Source of the DNA: Spectribacter acetivorans
GTDB lineage: Bacteria; Pseudomonadota; Gammaproteobacteria; Nevskiales; Salinisphaeraceae
DNA length: 64,000 nucleotides
Direction of reading: 5' to 3'
Assembly: GCF_031846305.1 (NCBI RefSeq)
Contig: NZ_JAVRHY010000002.1
Span: forward strand, 62,001 to 126,000
Shown here: one piece after another, positions 7,924-16,614 of the stretch
How the letters are laid out: the number at the start of each line of letters is the position of its first letter
Numbering within the stretch: position 1 is the first letter of the stretch
Translations under genes and position numbers: made by a program
Notes under the pieces: generated by a model
Told to the model about the DNA's origin: nothing
Databases searched by the model: none
What the model saw: only the letters and a program-made list of their open reading frames with translations

Positions 7924-8900
7924 TGGAGTTCGTCCGGCGCGTATCGGCGTTGCCGCCGTCGGGGCGCGGCTGCGTGCTCACCATCGGCAATTTCGATGGC
8001 GTGCATCGCGGCCATCAGGCGATCATCCAGCGGTTGACGGCGCTGGCGGCCACGCATGATCTGCCGGCGACGCTACTGACCTTCGATCCCACGCCGCTGG
8101 AATTCTTCAAGCCGGAGGCGGCGCCGGCACGGCTTTCCAGCCTGCGGGAAAAGATCGAGGATACCGCCCGCTACGGTCTGCACCGGCTGGTGCGAGCCCG
8201 GTTTGACGAGCGGTTCGCCGCCCAGTCGCCGGCGGAATTCGTGCGCTCATTGCTGGTGAGGCAGCTGGGTGTGGCGGCGGTGATGGTGGGTACGGACTTC
8301 CGTTTCGGCCGCGACCGCGCGGGTGATCTCGCCATGCTCGAGACACTGGGGCGGGAATGCGGTTTCGAGGTATTGCGGGTGCCCACGGTCTCGGTGGATG
8401 GCCGGCGCGTGAGCAGCACGCGGGTGCGCGAGGCCCTGGCCGACGGCAAACCGGATGTCGCTGAGACGCTGCTGGGGCGGCCCTACCGCGTTTGTGGGCG
8501 GGTGATCCGGGGGCAGCGGCTGGGTCGGTCGCTGGACGTGCCTACCGCCAATCTCGATTTGCGGCGCAAGGTCGCGCCCCGGCACGGGGTTTATGCGGTG
8601 CGCGTGCGGCTGACCGACGGTCGCGTGGTGGATGGGGCGGCCAGTCTGGGCACCCGTCCCACGGTCAACGGCCAGGGCTGCCTGCTCGAGGTGCATCTGC
8701 TCGATTTCAACGAGGACTTGTACGGCACCCGGATCGAGGTATTCTTCCACGCGTTTCTGCGGGGCGAGACCCGATTCGACAGCACCAGCGCATTGCGCGA
8801 TGCGATGATGGCGGATATCGACCATGCCCGGGCCCTGCTGGCCCGAATCCATCCGGCCGACGAGCCTAACCCCGATACCAACCGAGGCACCCATGTCTGA
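7923..8900 (+). CDS. ribF: Bifunctional riboflavin kinase / FAD synthetase
   Basis: Converts riboflavin to FMN and then FAD. The N-terminal nucleotidyltransferase domain has TIGNFDGVHRGHQAII (about 20-35) and later SSTRVREAL. The C-terminal riboflavin kinase domain starts near 186 with GRVIRGQRLGRSLDVPTANL. The start at 7923 overlaps the murJ stop; the ORF open from 7713 is only an upstream extension in another gene's shadow. Length 325 is typical. In most gammaproteobacteria ileS follows; here lspA follows directly and overlaps by 8 bp. Confidence 0.95.
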   Translation: MEFVRRVSALPPSGRGCVLTIGNFDGVHRGHQAIIQRLTALAATHDLPATLLTFDPTPLEFFKPEAAPARLSSLREKIEDTARYGLHRLVRARFDERFAAQSPAEFVRSLLVRQLGVAAVMVGTDFRFGRDRAGDLAMLETLGRECGFEVLRVPTVSVDGRRVSSTRVREALADGKPDVAETLLGRPYRVCGRVIRGQRLGRSLDVPTANLDLRRKVAPRHGVYAVRVRLTDGRVVDGAASLGTRPTVNGQGCLLEVHLLDFNEDLYGTRIEVFFHAFLRGETRFDSTSALRDAMMADIDHARALLARIHPADEPNPDTNRGTHV

Positions 8901-9387
8901 GTCCGCGACCGGTCAAGCATTCCGCTATCAGAACGCCCACTGGCTCTGGATCTCGGCAATCGTGATCGTGGCCGACCAGATCACCAAGCAACTGGTGGTC
9001 CGCTCGTTCGAGCTCTACGACCGGCTGGTGATCGCGCCGTTCTTCAATCTGGTACGCCTGCACAACACCGGGGCGGCGTTCAGCATGTTTGCGGGGGCGG
9101 CGCCGCTGTTCTTCGTCGGCCTGACGGTGGTGGTGAGCATCGGCATCCTGATCTGGCTGCGCCGCAACCCGCATACGGACCGGCTGGTGGCCGCCTCGCT
9201 GGCGCTGATCCTGGGCGGGGCGCTGGGTAATGCCATCGACCGTGTCGCCCGCGGGCACGTGATCGATTTTCTCGATCTGCACGCGGCGGGCTATCACTGG
9301 CCGGCGTTCAACATCGCCGACTGCGCCATTACCGTGGGTGCCGCGCTGCTGCTGCTGGATATGTGGCGCAAGCGCGGGCCGTCCTGA
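8893..9387 (+). CDS. lspA: Lipoprotein signal peptidase (SPase II)
   Basis: An inner-membrane aspartyl protease that cleaves prolipoproteins before the lipid-modified Cys. The 164-residue product has four hydrophobic helices and the family motifs: ADQITKQL near the N terminus, NTGAAFS, then GNAIDRVARGHVIDF and FNIADCAITVG, which hold the two catalytic Asp residues. The ATG at 8893 lies inside the end of ribF. Downstream, fkpB and ispH normally follow; here the next gene is a convergent minor pilin 9 bp away, so lspA ends the operon. Confidence 0.95.
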   Translation: MSESATGQAFRYQNAHWLWISAIVIVADQITKQLVVRSFELYDRLVIAPFFNLVRLHNTGAAFSMFAGAAPLFFVGLTVVVSIGILIWLRRNPHTDRLVAASLALILGGALGNAIDRVARGHVIDFLDLHAAGYHWPAFNIADCAITVGAALLLLDMWRKRGPS

Positions 9388-9396
9388 CGCCAGCGG

Positions 9397-9891
9397 TTAC
9401 CAGCACTCGTCCGGCTTGTCGCCGGTGGCGCCGCGCGTGCCGGCCGCGGTGATGAACAGGGTGCCGCAGTCGTCGTCCCGCGTCTGCATGTTGGTTGGGA
9501 CCGCTTCCACCCGGAAGTTGGTGTCCTGATCGAACGGCGCGGCGGACGATACCTGCAGGTGATAGACGATGTCGCTCGGATTGGGTGACGCGTCGAGATC
9601 ATCCAGCGCGCCGTTGTTGCGGACACCGGTCGGGCTCGAGGGAAAGCCCAGCTCCCGAATGGTCTGGGCATAACGCTTGCGCTGGGTAAAGTAGTTTTCC
9701 TGTCTGGCGACCAGGTCACTAAGCGCCGCGTGGGCCACCGAACGGTTATTGCGCACCACTACGTTGACGTACGACGGGTAGGCCACCGCGGCCAGGATAC
9801 CGACCACCGTGACCACGATCATCAGCTCGATCAGCGTCATGCCGCGTTGACAGCGGCGGAGGACGGCCGGGATGGAGCGAGGGCAGGGCAT
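9397..9891 (-). CDS. pilE: Type IV minor pilin, PilE family (operon 1)
   Basis: A pilin-like protein expected in the pilus priming complex. The prepilin site is RCQRG|MTLIELMIVVTVVGILAAVAYPSY: a basic leader of about 17 residues, Gly at -1, unusual Met at +1, and the required Glu at +5. The C terminus has the PilE-type disulfide pair, DDCGTLFITAAGTRG...ECW. I use the ATG at 9891; a TTG three codons upstream is possible. Last gene of minor-pilin operon 1, 51 bp after pilY1. Product about 164 residues, normal for the family. Symbol by synteny with pseudomonads. Confidence 0.85.
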   Translation of the reverse strand: MPCPRSIPAVLRRCQRGMTLIELMIVVTVVGILAAVAYPSYVNVVVRNNRSVAHAALSDLVARQENYFTQRKRYAQTIRELGFPSSPTGVRNNGALDDLDASPNPSDIVYHLQVSSAAPFDQDTNFRVEAVPTNMQTRDDDCGTLFITAAGTRGATGDKPDECW

Positions 9892-9942
9892 GCGACGCAA
9901 TGATACGGGCCTGGCCGTACGGCCGGAAGCCGGACCCGCCGG

Positions 9943-12900
9943 TTACTGATCGCCGACGCGTTCGCGCCAGTAGGTGCGCCAGATGAGCCGGTGGTTGATG
10001 TCCAGTATCCCGAAGTCGCTGGCCAGGAAGGTTTCCGGCCGCAGATACTGCACTTCCGCCGGGATGCCGGCGCTGCGAAGCGGGGTGCTGCGGGCCATGG
10101 CCATTGATCCGCCAGCCGCTGCGCTGTCCCCGTCTTTCTCGAAGGCCGGCAGGGTGGGCGTGGCGTTGCGAATATCCACCGCATACAGCCGGCCCGTGCC
10201 GGTCCGCGGGGTACAGGCACTGCCGTCGGCGGCGGGCGGTACATAGCTGGTCACCAGTACCTTGCCGGCAATGGTGGTGGGGCTGGAGAGAATCTTCTCC
10301 CCGGCACTGCCCAGCACCATGTGCCAGCCGGCCGGCGAGAAGGCCGGGTCGAGCAGACTGTCGCACGTCCCGCCGGCGCAGTTGCCGGAAAAGTCGGCCA
10401 GGTCGCCCAGGGTGGCGGCGTCCGGATCGTCGGGCAGCGCCTCCCCATCCTTGATCACGAACAGGCGATTGTCGGTCGCCCGGTTGAGCGGGTCGGCGCG
10501 GTTACCCGACCCGATCACCACGGCGTAGAAACTCTGTGCGCCGGCACTCACGCGCACAACGTCGGGCGGATGGAAGAAGCGCCGGTCACCGGCGAGACCG
10601 GTACTCCCGGCATGCCGGCCCAGGCTGGCGATCGGCTCGGCCCGCCAGTCCGCGGCATCGGGGGCGCCAATGTCCGCCCGCCAGACGCGGCCGCCGGTAT
10701 CGCCGACATAGAGGCGGTCCAGGTGACCGTCGCCGTCGGTGTCCAGCGCCGTCACGTCAGACGGGATGCTGTCATCCATGGCCGGGTGCTGCCAGATATC
10801 GGCGCCACCACTGGCGCTATGGCCGCGGCTGCCGTGCCGGGCCTTCCAGATCAGGGCGCCGGTTTCCGCGTCGACCACGAACAGCGCGTTGCCCTCGTCA
10901 TCATCGCGGCCGATCAGCCCGCTATCGGACTGGCTCTGGGTCCCGGAGAGGCTGCCGCGGGCGGCGTCCTTGCCCAGCGGGTTGCCGGCGCTGGTGTAGC
11001 CGCCGTCATAGCCACCGGCGAAGACCAGGACCGGTCGCGAGCTGGTGTCCCCGTTGCTATCGGCCAGCCGGATGTAGCCCGCCTGCGGGGTGGAGAAGGT
11101 CAGGCCGAGTTCGGCGAAGTTGCTACCCGGAGCGCCCTTCTCGATGGACCAGAGGCCCTGGGGCGGGGCGTCGGGATTGGTGGCATCGAGCCCGTAATAG
11201 GCCTTGCCGCCACGCCGCAGTCCGAAATACAGCCAGACGCGATCACCCTGGCTGCTGCGGATGACGCCGTCACTGTCCCGGATCAGGGCAACCGGCGCGC
11301 CGTCCACGCCATAGGGTCGGCTGGCGGCGGTGGGGCTGCCGGACTGCCAGCGCTTGAAGCTGGCCATGACCGCGCGCGGGGCGAGCCGCCAGACTTCCTG
11401 CCCGGGGTACGTGGTGCCGCCGTTGCCGTCATCCCGGAACTGGTGCAGGAAGCCGCGGTTGGTGCCGGTGAATATGCGGATATCCGTGCCGATGTCGTCA
11501 CTCCCGGCACTGCCACGGCCATAGTCGATGGCAAGCGGATGGCTGTGGAGCACGTCACCCATCTGCCAGTCCTGTGGTGGCGGTTCTTCCGCTGACGGGA
11601 TGCTGCAGTTGAACCCCAGCACCACGCCGAGAAAGCCCAGAATCGGATTGCAGAACACGCCACTGAGCACATCCCGGACCAGATCGCGTACCAGGTTCGT
11701 CAGCCCCTGGACCTGGCTGTTCAGGAAGCCCAGCAGACCGCCATAGCCCTCGTCGCCCAGCACGGCGGGCGAGGTTTCATAACCGCGCGCCCAGGCGACC
11801 AGCTCCGAGGCATGGAGCTTGTCATCGGCGGCCAGCGCGGGCTGCGCCTCCTCGACCGTGGTGGTATCCAGGTTGAGCGGGGCCACGCCCATGCCGCTAC
11901 CGGCGGTCTGGTAGAAAATCCGGGGCCCGCCGCTCCCGCTGCCGGCATTGCCGGGCGGGTTGGTCGGGCTTGGCGGGGTGGCGGGAGGCCGCAGGTACAT
12001 ACCGGCGCCGCCGCGCGTGACATGGCCGCCGTCGCGTCCGTTCACGGTACCGGTGACACCGGTATCGAGGTCGCTGGGTTTGGTCCAGAACGTCAGCGCG
12101 CCGTCGGCGATCTGGCCGTTCGGCCCCACCGCGGGTTGCCCGAGCGCGTCGACGACGATCGGACTGGCGCCGTCGGTTACGGCCAGCTTCTTGAGATTGC
12201 CGTTCCATGCCGGTGCCCGGTTCGGATCGGGCTGGAACAGGCCGGTGAACAGCGCGGGTTGCGCCTCGCCGGGACGGGCGCGGGAGAATACCGGTTGCGG
12301 GCCGCCCAGGGAGGCGCTGTCATTACTGACCGGCAGGAACGAGTCACGGCTGGCGAACGGGGTGGCCAGGGGATTCAGGCCGATGGGCAGGTTCATGGTG
12401 GTGCCCACGAGGTTGCTCAGCAACTGCGTGGGGCCGCCGCCCTCGATGCCGTTGATCAGGTAGTAGCTGTGCAGGCGATAGTTGCCACCGCCATGGTCGA
12501 AGCCCTGGTCGGCCAGATGGCGGGTCATTTCGGCAAAGGTAAAGCCCCCATCGCCGGGGCCATCGGCGCCTGCCATGCCGGGAAAGGCGAGGATGTCGGC
12601 ATCCGACTCGTCCTGGCCGTCTGGATCGGTCAGCAGGATGTTGATGACCCGGATGTCGCCGCAGGTGGCGGCATTGAGCGGGCTGTTGTAGCTGGCGCCA
12701 CTGGCGTTGGTGGCGGCCGGATCGGCCAGCAGAGGCAGGCTGTCGTCGTGGTTCAGGTCGGCGTTGTAGACCGAACCGCCGGTTAGATAGCGCAGAAGCT
12801 CGAAATAGACTTCCTTGCCCTGGAACGGATGCGGTGCAAGCTGGGGCGGGTCGCTGCAGGGGCCTATGTAGTCGCCATGAGCGAGGTGAGTGTCAACCGC

Positions 12901-13749
12901 ATTGACGTTGATCGAGATATCGACATTGACGGTTTGTGGGTCGTCCGGATCGGTGGGTGGCTTGTGACACATCGTCACCTTGTTGCCGTTGGTGTAATCC
13001 TCGATCCGATTGCGTCGCTGTGTATCGACCTGGCCGACACGGTTGAGCAGGTTGTCGACGGTGCTGTCGAGATTGCTTTCCAGCAGTTCGGTTGCCCGCA
13101 GCAGCACCACCGCGCCGTTGCTGCAGTCATCGGTGTCGGCGCGGGGATCGTCGAAGTCCCCGGCTTCGCAGGTATTGGCGTGGCTGGCGAGCACGGCGAC
13201 CCGAACCCCCACGAGCTGATGCAACACCCGGTATAGCAGCAGCCGGACGACATCCAGCTGGTCCAGGGCAACGCTAGTGCCGCTACCTTCGTCGCCGGTA
13301 ATGCCGCGCAGGCCATCGGCCAGCGAACCCAGCGTGGCGCCGGTCAGGCCGCCAACCAGACCAACCAGGCCGCCGGTAACAGGATTGTTGCCGAGCAGCG
13401 TGTCCAGCAGTTCGCCTATCTGCAGGCCCAGCGCCTGTTCCAGCACCGGCAGTACGGCCACCTGCTGCAACAGTTCGCAGGCGGGTTCGCCCACCAGACT
13501 GCTCGGGTCGGCCAGCACGTTGCTGCAGACGATGTCGGTTGGATCGAGATTCAGATCGAGATTGAGTACTACCAGCGGCGGCTGGGTATCCGCGGTACCG
13601 GCCTGCTGGTAGATGTCGATGTCATCGGCCACCACCTTGGGTGCCGGCGACAGGGTCGCCACCAGCGACAGGCACATTCCGCCCAGCAGCGCGCGCCAGC
13701 GCGGGCCGGCGCGAGTGCGAATCGGTCGATTATCGCGGGTACGGCTCAT
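9943..13749 (-). CDS. pilY1: PilY1-type pilus tip adhesin, divergent copy (operon 1)
   Basis: A large secreted pilus-biogenesis protein of 1268 residues with a signal peptide (about 1-41). The C-terminal half is the PilY1 beta-propeller, including LYFGLRRGGKAYYGLD-like strands and the calcium loop DTDGDGHLDR near residue 1000. The N-terminal region is unusual. Where PilY1 normally has a vWA MIDAS (DxSxS), this protein has VLNLDLNLDP (61-70), so metal-dependent adhesion is probably lost. A short Cys/His module sits at about 258-298 (VTMCHKPP...THLAHGDYIGPC), a type seen in other secreted proteins. A hydrophobic stretch follows in the middle (FLGVVLGF). Its start overlaps the pilX stop (ATGA). 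Confidence 0.85.
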   Translation of the reverse strand: MSRTRDNRPIRTRAGPRWRALLGGMCLSLVATLSPAPKVVADDIDIYQQAGTADTQPPLVVLNLDLNLDPTDIVCSNVLADPSSLVGEPACELLQQVAVLPVLEQALGLQIGELLDTLLGNNPVTGGLVGLVGGLTGATLGSLADGLRGITGDEGSGTSVALDQLDVVRLLLYRVLHQLVGVRVAVLASHANTCEAGDFDDPRADTDDCSNGAVVLLRATELLESNLDSTVDNLLNRVGQVDTQRRNRIEDYTNGNKVTMCHKPPTDPDDPQTVNVDISINVNAVDTHLAHGDYIGPCSDPPQLAPHPFQGKEVYFELLRYLTGGSVYNADLNHDDSLPLLADPAATNASGASYNSPLNAATCGDIRVINILLTDPDGQDESDADILAFPGMAGADGPGDGGFTFAEMTRHLADQGFDHGGGNYRLHSYYLINGIEGGGPTQLLSNLVGTTMNLPIGLNPLATPFASRDSFLPVSNDSASLGGPQPVFSRARPGEAQPALFTGLFQPDPNRAPAWNGNLKKLAVTDGASPIVVDALGQPAVGPNGQIADGALTFWTKPSDLDTGVTGTVNGRDGGHVTRGGAGMYLRPPATPPSPTNPPGNAGSGSGGPRIFYQTAGSGMGVAPLNLDTTTVEEAQPALAADDKLHASELVAWARGYETSPAVLGDEGYGGLLGFLNSQVQGLTNLVRDLVRDVLSGVFCNPILGFLGVVLGFNCSIPSAEEPPPQDWQMGDVLHSHPLAIDYGRGSAGSDDIGTDIRIFTGTNRGFLHQFRDDGNGGTTYPGQEVWRLAPRAVMASFKRWQSGSPTAASRPYGVDGAPVALIRDSDGVIRSSQGDRVWLYFGLRRGGKAYYGLDATNPDAPPQGLWSIEKGAPGSNFAELGLTFSTPQAGYIRLADSNGDTSSRPVLVFAGGYDGGYTSAGNPLGKDAARGSLSGTQSQSDSGLIGRDDDEGNALFVVDAETGALIWKARHGSRGHSASGGADIWQHPAMDDSIPSDVTALDTDGDGHLDRLYVGDTGGRVWRADIGAPDAADWRAEPIASLGRHAGSTGLAGDRRFFHPPDVVRVSAGAQSFYAVVIGSGNRADPLNRATDNRLFVIKDGEALPDDPDAATLGDLADFSGNCAGGTCDSLLDPAFSPAGWHMVLGSAGEKILSSPTTIAGKVLVTSYVPPAADGSACTPRTGTGRLYAVDIRNATPTLPAFEKDGDSAAAGGSMAMARSTPLRSAGIPAEVQYLRPETFLASDFGILDINHRLIWRTYWRERVGDQ

Positions 13750-14309
13750 CGGATCCTTTCCTGGCGGGGCACCAGTTTGATAACCCCTTGTTCTATATCG
13801 GCCGCGCCCTGGCCGGCTTGACCGCGCGAATACTGGCCGCGGACGGCAAACGCGGCACCGGAAAACCTGGCCATGCTGGTCAGCAGACCACCCGGCAACG
13901 GGGCCTGATCCGGCGGCAATCGCCGGACTTCGGCATGGATGCCTTTCTGGAACAGCGACGGCAGGGGCTGATCCGGACCGGACAGTGTTAATTGCGCCTG
14001 CTCCGGCGGGCAGAGGGCCTGGATGTCACCGCCGCCGCTGGCGAAACAATCTGGCGCGTCGAGATCCATCGTGAGCGGGAAGTTGTCGCTGTCGGCGAGT
14101 ACCGTGTCGACGACGGATTGCGCGGTCTGCATGGCTTCCATGCGGACCTGTTCATTCCGAGCCAGACGCAGTTCGGTGGTACTGGTACGCATGGCCACCA
14201 GGCCCAACAGGGTGATGACCACCAGAAAGATCAGTGCCGTGGCCAGCGCAACACCGCGCTGGTTTGCCGGCATGGCCGGATTGCGGCGGATGATGCAGTG
14301 AGTCGTCAT
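13746..14309 (-). CDS. pilX: PilX-type minor pilin assembly protein (operon 1)
   Basis: A 187-residue type IV pilin-like protein with the PilX N terminus: a short basic leader, then QRGVALATALIFLVVITLLGL and the conserved RTSTTELRLARNEQ helix. Like other PilX proteins it has no consensus F-x-x-x-E class III start, but the position and helix fit. The C-terminal half is poorly conserved. ATGA overlaps with pilW upstream and pilY1 downstream show translational coupling. Likely part of the minor-pilin priming complex at the inner membrane. Confidence 0.8.
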   Translation of the reverse strand: MTTHCIIRRNPAMPANQRGVALATALIFLVVITLLGLVAMRTSTTELRLARNEQVRMEAMQTAQSVVDTVLADSDNFPLTMDLDAPDCFASGGGDIQALCPPEQAQLTLSGPDQPLPSLFQKGIHAEVRRLPPDQAPLPGGLLTSMARFSGAAFAVRGQYSRGQAGQGAADIEQGVIKLVPRQERIR

Positions 14310-15364
14310 GGCGCGTTGCCCGACGCCAGCGCCGGGTTGTGAAGATTGATCGTGGTCTGCACCAGGCGCCGGTAGAAACGGTCATCCGGCGCGTAGCCGT
14401 CGCCGCTTTCATCGATCGCGCCGTCGCCATCGTCGTCGTGGCCGTGCAGGTCGTAGCGTTTGTTGTTGCGGTACGCGGGGTCTGCCGCGGTACTGCGCAT
14501 CAGTAGCTGAATCCGGGCGGTAACGGCCCGGGCCAGATCCGCGGCGGCGGGGTCGGTGGCGTAGCGGTTGACGATGCCGTCGTCGTCGGTATCGATGCCG
14601 ATGGCGATCTGGAAATTTTCCACCCCCTCGGCGATACACTCGGTGTCGGTCCGCGGTGTGGCCTGGTCGGCAAGGTAGCGGCGGCAAAGGGCCGGGATGC
14701 CGTCGCCTGGTGTCTGGCTGTAGTCCCGCACGAAATACAGGCGTGACTCGTATTCCCAGATGGACTTCGGCGGCAGCCGCGGCGCGTGCGATGTATCGGG
14801 GACTTCGGCATCGGCACCCGAAAAGAACAGGGAGCCGACTGTGCGGTTGGTCTGCAGGTAGAAGGTATTGGCGCGCAATGTTGCCGTGGCGCCGGTATCC
14901 AGCTCGGCTGCCGGCAGTCCGGCCACGTGGCGAACGGTGAGGACGTCGGCGTCGGGCACCACTGGTTCGTCGCCAAGGCAGGCATGGGTAGCGGTCGCAC
15001 TCGTACCGGGCTGGTCGAGAACCTCGATCGGCGCATTATCCAGCGCCCAGCCGCCGCTGCCGTCGGCCCCGGGGCCGCAATCCGAGGCAATGGCGGGCAG
15101 GGTATCGCTGTCGCGAGCAATCGCGCCGACGTCAGTCATGCCACCCATGAAACCCGCCATGCCGATATCTCGCCCCAGCGCCTGCATGGCGAACCGGCTG
15201 TTGTCCTGCATTTCCGCAATCAGGGTGTTCTGACGGTAGTTGGTCTTGTTGGCGACGAACAGCGTGCCGATGGCGGCGGTCATGAGCAGGCCCAGGGTCA
15301 TGGCCACCATCAGCTCGACCAGCGAGAAGCCCCGCGATTGATGATGCCGGGTGCAAATATTCAT
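14306..15364 (-). CDS. pilW: PilW-type minor pilin (operon 1)
   Basis: A 352-residue minor pilin with a canonical prepilin start: HQSRG|FSLVELMVAMTLGLLMTAAIGTLF, Gly at -1 and Glu at +5. The long soluble C-terminal domain is the PilW type, with an Asp-rich loop (DTDDDGIVNRY; HDDDGDGAIDESGDGY), resembling calcium-binding repeats. It is about 85 residues longer than the operon 2 copy. ATGA overlaps at both ends. Pilin-like priming complex component by family. Confidence 0.85.
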   Translation of the reverse strand: MNICTRHHQSRGFSLVELMVAMTLGLLMTAAIGTLFVANKTNYRQNTLIAEMQDNSRFAMQALGRDIGMAGFMGGMTDVGAIARDSDTLPAIASDCGPGADGSGGWALDNAPIEVLDQPGTSATATHACLGDEPVVPDADVLTVRHVAGLPAAELDTGATATLRANTFYLQTNRTVGSLFFSGADAEVPDTSHAPRLPPKSIWEYESRLYFVRDYSQTPGDGIPALCRRYLADQATPRTDTECIAEGVENFQIAIGIDTDDDGIVNRYATDPAAADLARAVTARIQLLMRSTAADPAYRNNKRYDLHGHDDDGDGAIDESGDGYAPDDRFYRRLVQTTINLHNPALASGNAP

Positions 15365-15981
15365 GAGGCGATGAAGGTTTCCAGCACGAGCGCGCGCTGA
15401 TAGCTCTCGTCAGCCGCGCCGCCGGCGGTGTCGCTGGGGGCGCCGTACAGGCCACGGCCGGTACCGCAGGGAGTGACGCCGGCGGGGTCCAGCTGGGTGA
15501 CACCGCGCCACGCAATCACGATGGTATAGAAGCCGCTGCCACCGCCGGCCGGTCCGGTGATGCAGGCGCTGGCGCGGCTCAAGCCCCCGGTTCGCGTGGT
15601 TTCGCCATCGGCGGTGACTGTCTCGCCGGCGCCATCCAGCGCCTTTTCCCATTGCCAAAGGTCGAATGCCGCCAGTTCGCCGGGCGAGCAATCGGTCTGG
15701 TAGCAGTCATTATCCGGCGTCGTGAGCTGTGCACGACTGCCCCGCGGGGTGCTCTGGCTGACAAGATAGTCGTCCAGCGCCGCGGGGTTGGAGCGCATGC
15801 TGGAGACGATAAAGCCAGCCAGGTTCGCGGCTTCCGTGCGCTGCAGGGCGTCGAAGTTGTTCTTCTTGGAAATGGCCTGCAGGCCGGCGACGGCGAGAAT
15901 GCCGATGGAGAACACCAGCAGTGTGATCAGGATCTCGATCAGCCCGAAGCCGCGTTGTCTTGATGATATTGTGACCGCCAC
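15361..15981 (-). CDS. pilV: PilV-type minor pilin (operon 1)
   Basis: A 206-residue minor pilin beginning at a GTG one base after the fimT stop: MAVTISSRQRG|FGLIEILITLLVFSIGILAVAGLQ, a class III prepilin site with Glu at +5. The motif NFDALQRTEAANLAGFIVSSMRSNP is the PilV hallmark. The frame remains open upstream to 16065, but that part lies inside fimT. Its stop overlaps the pilW start. Confidence 0.85.
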   Translation of the reverse strand: MAVTISSRQRGFGLIEILITLLVFSIGILAVAGLQAISKKNNFDALQRTEAANLAGFIVSSMRSNPAALDDYLVSQSTPRGSRAQLTTPDNDCYQTDCSPGELAAFDLWQWEKALDGAGETVTADGETTRTGGLSRASACITGPAGGGSGFYTIVIAWRGVTQLDPAGVTPCGTGRGLYGAPSDTAGGAADESYQRALVLETFIAS

Positions 15982-15982
15982 G

Positions 15983-16513
15983 TCATTCCCCGCAATCGAG
16001 ATTCGCAATACGCGGCCGCCCGGTCGAGGTGATAGCCACCGCACGGCCCTTGAGGTCGGGGTCATCGGGGCAAAGCTCGAAGCGGCCCTGGCTGCGGCTG
16101 CGGCCGGAGGGCAGGAACAGGATCGGCGTGGTCATCCCGCTGCCGGTCAGGGAGAACTGGCCTTCGATCTCACCGTGGCTGGCGAGAATCGGTTCATCTG
16201 CATCCGGTTCACCACCGCTCGTACTGTTATCGGTATTGGCGTAAATCAACCAGCCGCTGCGCCAGTCGTTGCCGTCGGCGCAGCTGGCGCCATCCTCGCT
16301 GGGACATACCCCCACCTGCAGGTTGCGCGAAATGGCTTCTGCCCGGGCGAAAGCAAGGTCGCTGTACAGATCGGCGCTGTTAGCGCTGCGCTGATTACCC
16401 GCAATCATCTGCATGAAGGCCGGGATGCCGATCACCAGCAGGATGGTGGATACGGTGATGGCAACCAGCAGTTCCAACAACGTGAAGCCCCTCGAGAAGA
16501 TAGGTCCGGACAT
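15983..16513 (-). CDS. fimT: FimT/FimU (GspH-type) minor pilin, first gene of operon 1
   Basis: A 176-residue GspH-like pseudopilin: MSGPIFSRG|FTLLELLVAITVSTILLVIGIPAF, with Glu at +5 and the ARAEAISRNLQVGVCPS segment typical of FimT/FimU/GspH. The ATG at 16513 is preceded by an AAGG site; the frame upstream to 16576 is not needed. It heads operon 1 and is divergent from thiO, with 101 bp between the starts that should hold both promoters. FimT and FimU cannot be told apart here. Confidence 0.85.
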   Translation of the reverse strand: MSGPIFSRGFTLLELLVAITVSTILLVIGIPAFMQMIAGNQRSANSADLYSDLAFARAEAISRNLQVGVCPSEDGASCADGNDWRSGWLIYANTDNSTSGGEPDADEPILASHGEIEGQFSLTGSGMTTPILFLPSGRSRSQGRFELCPDDPDLKGRAVAITSTGRPRIANLDCGE

Positions 16514-16614
16514 GGCTGGCCTTGTTAACGGCAATTTCGGGTTGCCGCCCGGGGCAATTCCGACGAATGGTGGCAACTGGCCGACCAGCGTGCGGGCGTT
16601 AGAATGGCAGGCTC

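Noticed and set aside
9388..9396. An ispH or fkpB remnant after lspA
   Set aside because: Only 9 bp separate the lspA and pilE stops, so nothing can be there.
10321..11595. A long plus-strand open frame inside pilY1 of operon 1
   Set aside because: Composition is that of a complementary-strand shadow; the minus-strand PilY1 frame carries the known domains.
15361..16065. A longer pilV starting at 16065 inside fimT
   Set aside because: The extra 28 residues precede the basic prepilin leader and lie within the fimT coding region; the GTG at 15981 fits better.
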